DNA of 8,864 bases, from positions 1 through 8,864 of the forward strand of contig SYDV01000381.1 of the NCBI GenBank assembly GCA_005801395.1. The letters run 5' to 3'. The DNA comes from Planctomycetia bacterium. Its GTDB lineage: Bacteria; Planctomycetota; UBA11346. Below the pieces are notes generated by a model. It worked only from the letters and a program-made list of their open reading frames with translations. It was not told where the DNA came from and searched no databases. Each line of letters opens with the position of its first letter. The first letter of the stretch is position 1. Both the position numbers and the translations under genes were made by a program. Shown in pieces: positions 6,295-8,864 of this stretch.

Positions 6295-6312
6295 GGTTCA
6301 TGTATATGAACC
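6295..6312. promoter_or_regulatory. 18-base palindrome, candidate operator of the HTH regulator
   Basis: GGTTCAT (6295-6301) and ATGAACC (6306-6312) are perfect inverted arms around GTAT. The site lies in the 79-base gap between the divergent TAG-interrupted gene and the HTH gene, where an autoregulator would be expected to bind. On the minus strand it falls just after TTGACG, a good -35, and just before AAAACT, a poor -10 at 17-base spacing. Binding there would block that promoter. Confidence 0.55.
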
Positions 6313-6361
6313 GTCAAGTCTGGGCTTCCGCTCACCCCTTGCCTTCACATAAGCTGCCACG

Positions 6362-6739
6362 ATGGGCACCGCCTTTGGAACTTTGGTTAAGCAGCGCTTG
6401 GCAGAATTAGGTCTCAGCCAACGTCATTTCGCGAGCCTCGTCGGCCTAAGCCACGCTAACATCAATAAAATCATCAATGCCAGTCATGAAGCGCCGCCTC
6501 CGCCACAAGGTGACGATCTTCAACGCTGGGTCGTGGCATTACAAATTCCCCCGACCGAACACCAACGTTTTAACGACCTCGCCGCACTCGGCCATGTCCC
6601 CTGGGATGTCCGTGCACAATGGGAGGCGTGGTATGTTGCCCATAACCAATTAGTTGCCGACCACGCACGCCTACAAAGCGAGCTCACCAATTTACGCAGA
6701 GCCGCCGAACGCGGCACGCCGTACGACGAGAGCACATGA
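6362..6739 (+). CDS. XRE-type helix-turn-helix transcriptional regulator
   Basis: This is a 125-residue cytoplasmic DNA-binding protein. The N-terminal Cro/C1-type HTH covers about residues 6-62: LVKQRLAELGLSQ (8-20) is helix 1, SQRHFASLVGLS (19-30) is helix 2 and turn, and HANINKIIN (31-39) is the recognition helix. A Pro-rich turn (44-48, APPPP) and a helix LQRWVVALQI (53-62) follow, as is common in XRE folds. Residues 85-116 are probably a coiled coil (QLVADHARLQSELTNLRRA) for dimerisation. No ligand or peptidase domain is seen. The ATG at 6362 has no clear ribosome site, as in leaderless or weakly translated regulators. The stop overlaps the start of the DUF3817 gene (ATGA), so the two are likely translationally coupled. 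It probably controls this pair and the divergent gene through the nearby palindrome, which is inference. Confidence 0.9.
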   Translation: MGTAFGTLVKQRLAELGLSQRHFASLVGLSHANINKIINASHEAPPPPQGDDLQRWVVALQIPPTEHQRFNDLAALGHVPWDVRAQWEAWYVAHNQLVADHARLQSELTNLRRAAERGTPYDEST

Positions 6740-7038
6740 CTTTACTGACAGCCACTCGCATCATTTCTTATTGCGAAGGAATTTCGACGCTCCTTTTATT
6801 TGGCGTCGCCATGCCGCTAAAATATGTGTATAAAATTCCCATGGCAGTCAGCATTGTTGGTCCGATCCATGGCGCATTATTTATCATGTTGCTGTTGTTA
6901 CTCATCATGGTGATTAAACGACATGGCTTACCATTGAGCGTCTGGGCCTGGGGATTTTTCGCCGCGCTAATTCCGACCGGACCATTTTTTTATGACCGCT
7001 ATTTATGTCGACAATGTGGGCAGACAGAGAGCAAATAA
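6736..7038 (+). CDS. DUF3817-type integral membrane protein
   Basis: A 100-residue protein with family marks: YCEGISTLLLFGVAMPLKY (12-30), a conserved GPIHGALF (42-49) in the second membrane helix, and ALIPTGPFFYDRYL (77-90) at the end of the third. Three membrane helices lie at about 10-28, 37-60 and 68-86. DUF3817 proteins are short inner-membrane proteins of unknown function, so no reaction can be given. A CRQC pair (91-94) in the short C-terminal tail could bind metal or form a disulphide; I do not know whether this is common in the family. The ATG overlaps the regulator's TGA by four bases, implying coupled translation and shared regulation. The gene ends 4 bases before the convergent cytochrome gene, with no terminator between them. 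Confidence 0.9.
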   Translation: MTLLTATRIISYCEGISTLLLFGVAMPLKYVYKIPMAVSIVGPIHGALFIMLLLLLIMVIKRHGLPLSVWAWGFFAALIPTGPFFYDRYLCRQCGQTESK

Positions 7039-7042
7039 TACG

Positions 7043-8470
7043 TTAACGGCCATGACGTATCCGTTCCCAGTAGCTGCTATAATTAAATTTCGGGCTATTT
7101 TCTACATCATGGCAACGCTGACAAGTTGCGGGTGTTACTGGCTGAAATGATCCACTCGACACGCGACCGCTTTGACGCTCAGCCACATGAGTACTGCCAC
7201 GTCCATGACATGATTCGCAACCGACCTGTGCTAAATCTCGCTGTAATGCTTCACGCTGGGCAACCGCTTCTCCACGGCGTTGAAAACCATCTGGAAACCC
7301 AAGGCCAACCACGTGGCAACGCAAGCAATCTGGATCGTATTGATAATTTTTATTCACCAACGACTGGTACGCCTGTGCATGCTTCGATAAATCGTGACCT
7401 GCATGTGCCGTTGCATGACAAGTCAAACAACTATTATTTCCCACATAATGCGCCGCATCTACACGCCGCAGAGTAGTTATGCCGGCTGGTTTTTTATCAC
7501 TTAATAACTCCATGCCAGCTAATTGTTCTTGGTATCGCTGAATCGCGGTGCGTACGAGTGGATGATCAGGCACGCGATCGTCCACCAGATCATAGTGACA
7601 GGCACCAGAACCCCAGGGCCAATAGCCAATCGTTTTCCCTTCATTGGCAAGGTGAACAATACGAGTCGGGCCCACGGCTAACGGTTGTGGACTGGGCCCT
7701 GCCACTGCGCCGCCGACTAGTAAACTGATACCAGGAACTGCACGCGCCAAAGCCATCAACGCTGTTTCATCCATATCCGCCATCACCACCACTAAAGATT
7801 TGGGATGCTGAGCAATCATTTTAAGTAACTCTTGTTCGGGATCGAGAACCGTAATTCCTGCCCCCGTGGCCGAAGCCAAAGCCACCGACGTCACTACATA
7901 AACCTGACCAGATCGCTCAATCTGCACACTACGTTCACCAAACCACGTACCATCTGCGCGTTGCACGTTTGCACTAACCAACGACGGCAGATCACTGCCA
8001 TGCAGTAATTGATTTAGTTGATCTACGCCGAGTTGCACTTCCGCAGAGCCAATACCAACCACGGCTTGGCTAGTATGCTGTAACGCGCGTAAATACGCGG
8101 CTGCTCGCACTAATTGATAATCCACCGCACCACCACTCCAACCACCGCATTCCAAAACCAGGCGACGCTCCGCTGCGACGCGTGACACTAAACTCGCACG
8201 TCGCACCAAACCTCCATGCATGCCCGCCACACAACCACAGGGTTCTAAACGTGCACCCGCATGCGCGCTCCACACCACTAACGTATCGCTACCCTGTAAT
8301 GCATTTGGCAAGGGCGGCACACCCACCGGCAATTCATCAGATCCTTTTTTGGCTGTCATTAATGATACCGCTGGCAACGTATTAGTAGCAACGCCTCGGC
8401 TCAGCACCATTACCGCAACGACCAGTGCGATGATACCAACAATCAACAAAAGGATAATTCGCTGCGACAT
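7043..8470 (-). CDS. Membrane-anchored tetraheme cytochrome c with degenerate 5'-nucleotidase-like domain
   Basis: This 475-residue protein is held by an N-terminal membrane helix (about 5-24) with the rest outside the cytoplasm. Residues 62-300 resemble UshA-like metallophosphoesterase domains found fused to cytochrome c554-type modules: LEPCGCVAGMHGGLVRRASL (75-94) is the hallmark. The metal-binding motifs have decayed: the usual DxHG is AHAG (69-72), GNHE is replaced by GIGSAE (139-144), and the GGH region reads LVGGAVAG. Hydrolase activity is therefore unlikely. The C-terminal module (338-475) has four CXXCH heme c sites at 348-352, 382-386, 418-422 and 450-454. Histidines such as H341, H359, H364 and H428 could serve as axial ligands. 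I infer a periplasmic electron carrier or a structural partner of a respiratory enzyme. GGA lies about 8 bases before the start. A 22-base dyad lies 36 bases upstream. Confidence 0.92.
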   Translation of the reverse strand: MSQRIILLLIVGIIALVVAVMVLSRGVATNTLPAVSLMTAKKGSDELPVGVPPLPNALQGSDTLVVWSAHAGARLEPCGCVAGMHGGLVRRASLVSRVAAERRLVLECGGWSGGAVDYQLVRAAAYLRALQHTSQAVVGIGSAEVQLGVDQLNQLLHGSDLPSLVSANVQRADGTWFGERSVQIERSGQVYVVTSVALASATGAGITVLDPEQELLKMIAQHPKSLVVVMADMDETALMALARAVPGISLLVGGAVAGPSPQPLAVGPTRIVHLANEGKTIGYWPWGSGACHYDLVDDRVPDHPLVRTAIQRYQEQLAGMELLSDKKPAGITTLRRVDAAHYVGNNSCLTCHATAHAGHDLSKHAQAYQSLVNKNYQYDPDCLRCHVVGLGFPDGFQRRGEAVAQREALQRDLAQVGCESCHGRGSTHVAERQSGRVSSGSFQPVTPATCQRCHDVENSPKFNYSSYWERIRHGR

Positions 8471-8505
8471 ACGTTATTCCGCTCAAGTAAAATCGACACT
8501 AACCG

Positions 8506-8527
8506 GAGTTTGGCCATAACCAAACTC
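8506..8527. promoter_or_regulatory. 22-base dyad upstream of the cytochrome gene, candidate operator
   Basis: GAGTTTGG (8506-8513) and CCAAACTC (8520-8527) are perfect inverted arms around a 6-base centre, 36 bases before the cytochrome start. On the minus strand it follows TTGATC (8539-8544), a possible -35, so the dyad would cover the -10 area, although no good -10 is visible. It may be a redox or respiratory regulator site. It does not match the FNR consensus TTGAT-N4-ATCAA. Confidence 0.4.
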
Positions 8528-8646
8528 ACTTGCCCGCAGATCAAGAATCCAACCCCTCTTTGTCTTCACCCTCGCCTTATGATCCATCCAGGACAATCGC
8601 CCAAAGATAATTAATGGTCTCATAACACCTTCCCGAATCCACAGCA

Positions 8647-8847
8647 ATGCTCTACCTACACGTCAACATAGATGCAACGAACGCTCAGCAATTGCATCAA
8701 TTTTTGCAGCTAAACTGTGCCGGCATATTTTGCCACTGCTCATCACAAGAAATCGAGCGAGCACTGAGTCGATTACTCACCTTGATTAAAATAGAGCCTA
8801 AAATATTGGTACTTCGATTTGCGAACCCGCGGCAGGAACATCGGTGA
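8647..8847 (+). CDS. Doubtful small ORF, 66 residues
   Basis: An ATG-to-TGA frame of 66 residues beginning MLYLHVNIDATNAQQLHQFL, with a mixed helical and strand pattern and a cysteine cluster (C24, C29, C31, from CAGIFCHC). There is no ribosome site before the ATG and no convincing promoter. In its favour, the TGA overlaps a downstream ATG (TGATG) that has its own AGGA, as in coupled gene pairs, and codon use is not unlike the neighbours. I do not recognise the protein. It diverges from the cytochrome gene, 176 bases away. It is real perhaps half the time. Confidence 0.4.
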   Translation: MLYLHVNIDATNAQQLHQFLQLNCAGIFCHCSSQEIERALSRLLTLIKIEPKILVLRFANPRQEHR

Positions 8848-8864
8848 TGCCTGGAATAACTTCC
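8847..8864 (+). CDS. Possible start of a gene running off the right edge
   Basis: ATG at 8847 (or an in-frame GTG at 8844) with AGGA at 8834-8837, followed by six codons reading MPGITS to the window end. It overlaps the preceding TGA by one base. Too little is present to say what it encodes. Confidence 0.35.

Noticed and set aside
6084..6335. 83-residue minus-strand frame across the interrupted gene
   Set aside because: Composition rich in Cys, Trp and Arg, as typical of a shadow frame. The overlapping frame from 6282 reads better despite its TAG.
7126..7476. 116-residue plus-strand frame inside the cytochrome gene
   Set aside because: It is antisense to the heme-binding region, and its His/Asn-rich content is explained by the reverse of that sequence.
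8595..8612. GATAAT as a -10 for the 66-residue frame
   Set aside because: No -35 at 16-18 bases upstream, and the frame itself is doubtful.

Overview
This window looks like chromosomal DNA from a bacterium of the PVC superphylum, most likely Planctomycetota. That is inferred from gene content and cannot be proved here. The supporting genes are a large Hanks-type Ser/Thr kinase with a single membrane segment and a long extracytoplasmic region, a secreted Ig/PKD-like protein, a membrane-anchored tetraheme cytochrome joined to a 5'-nucleotidase-like domain, and a YebC with diverged termini. Base composition is near 50% GC and even along the window. I see no insertion sequence, phage gene, CRISPR array, tRNA or rRNA.

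Layout. Minus strand, 1-3298: a Ser/Thr kinase (650-3298) followed 53 bases later by a secreted protein (1-596, running off the left edge), probably one operon. The kinase leader holds a hairpin and a 9-codon upstream reading frame with a far better ribosome site than the kinase itself. Plus strand, 3637-5587: a cryptic helix-hairpin-helix (endonuclease III-like) protein with a histone H1-like tail, then yebC, then an 84-residue very basic protein, closed by two intrinsic terminators in tandem. A 72-residue unknown protein follows (5800-6018), with a leader that can fold over its ribosome site.

From 6058 to 7038 there is a small regulatory locus. A minus-strand gene interrupted by an in-frame TAG (6058-6282) faces away from an XRE-type HTH regulator (6362-6739), and an 18-base palindrome lies between them. 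The regulator overlaps by four bases a DUF3817-type membrane protein (6736-7038). Convergent to these, only 4 bases away, is the cytochrome (7043-8470). Its upstream region carries a 22-base dyad. A doubtful 66-residue frame (8647-8847) overlaps what may be the start of another gene at the right edge.

How the genes may work together. The kinase and the secreted protein suggest envelope signalling. The HhH/yebC/basic-protein cluster suggests nucleic-acid or ribosome-linked housekeeping. The HTH/DUF3817 pair looks like a self-regulated unit. No single known defence or mobile system is present. The points most worth a second look are two apparently inactivated enzyme folds (the HhH protein and the cytochrome's phosphoesterase domain), the kinase leader, and the TAG-interrupted gene beside its palindrome.
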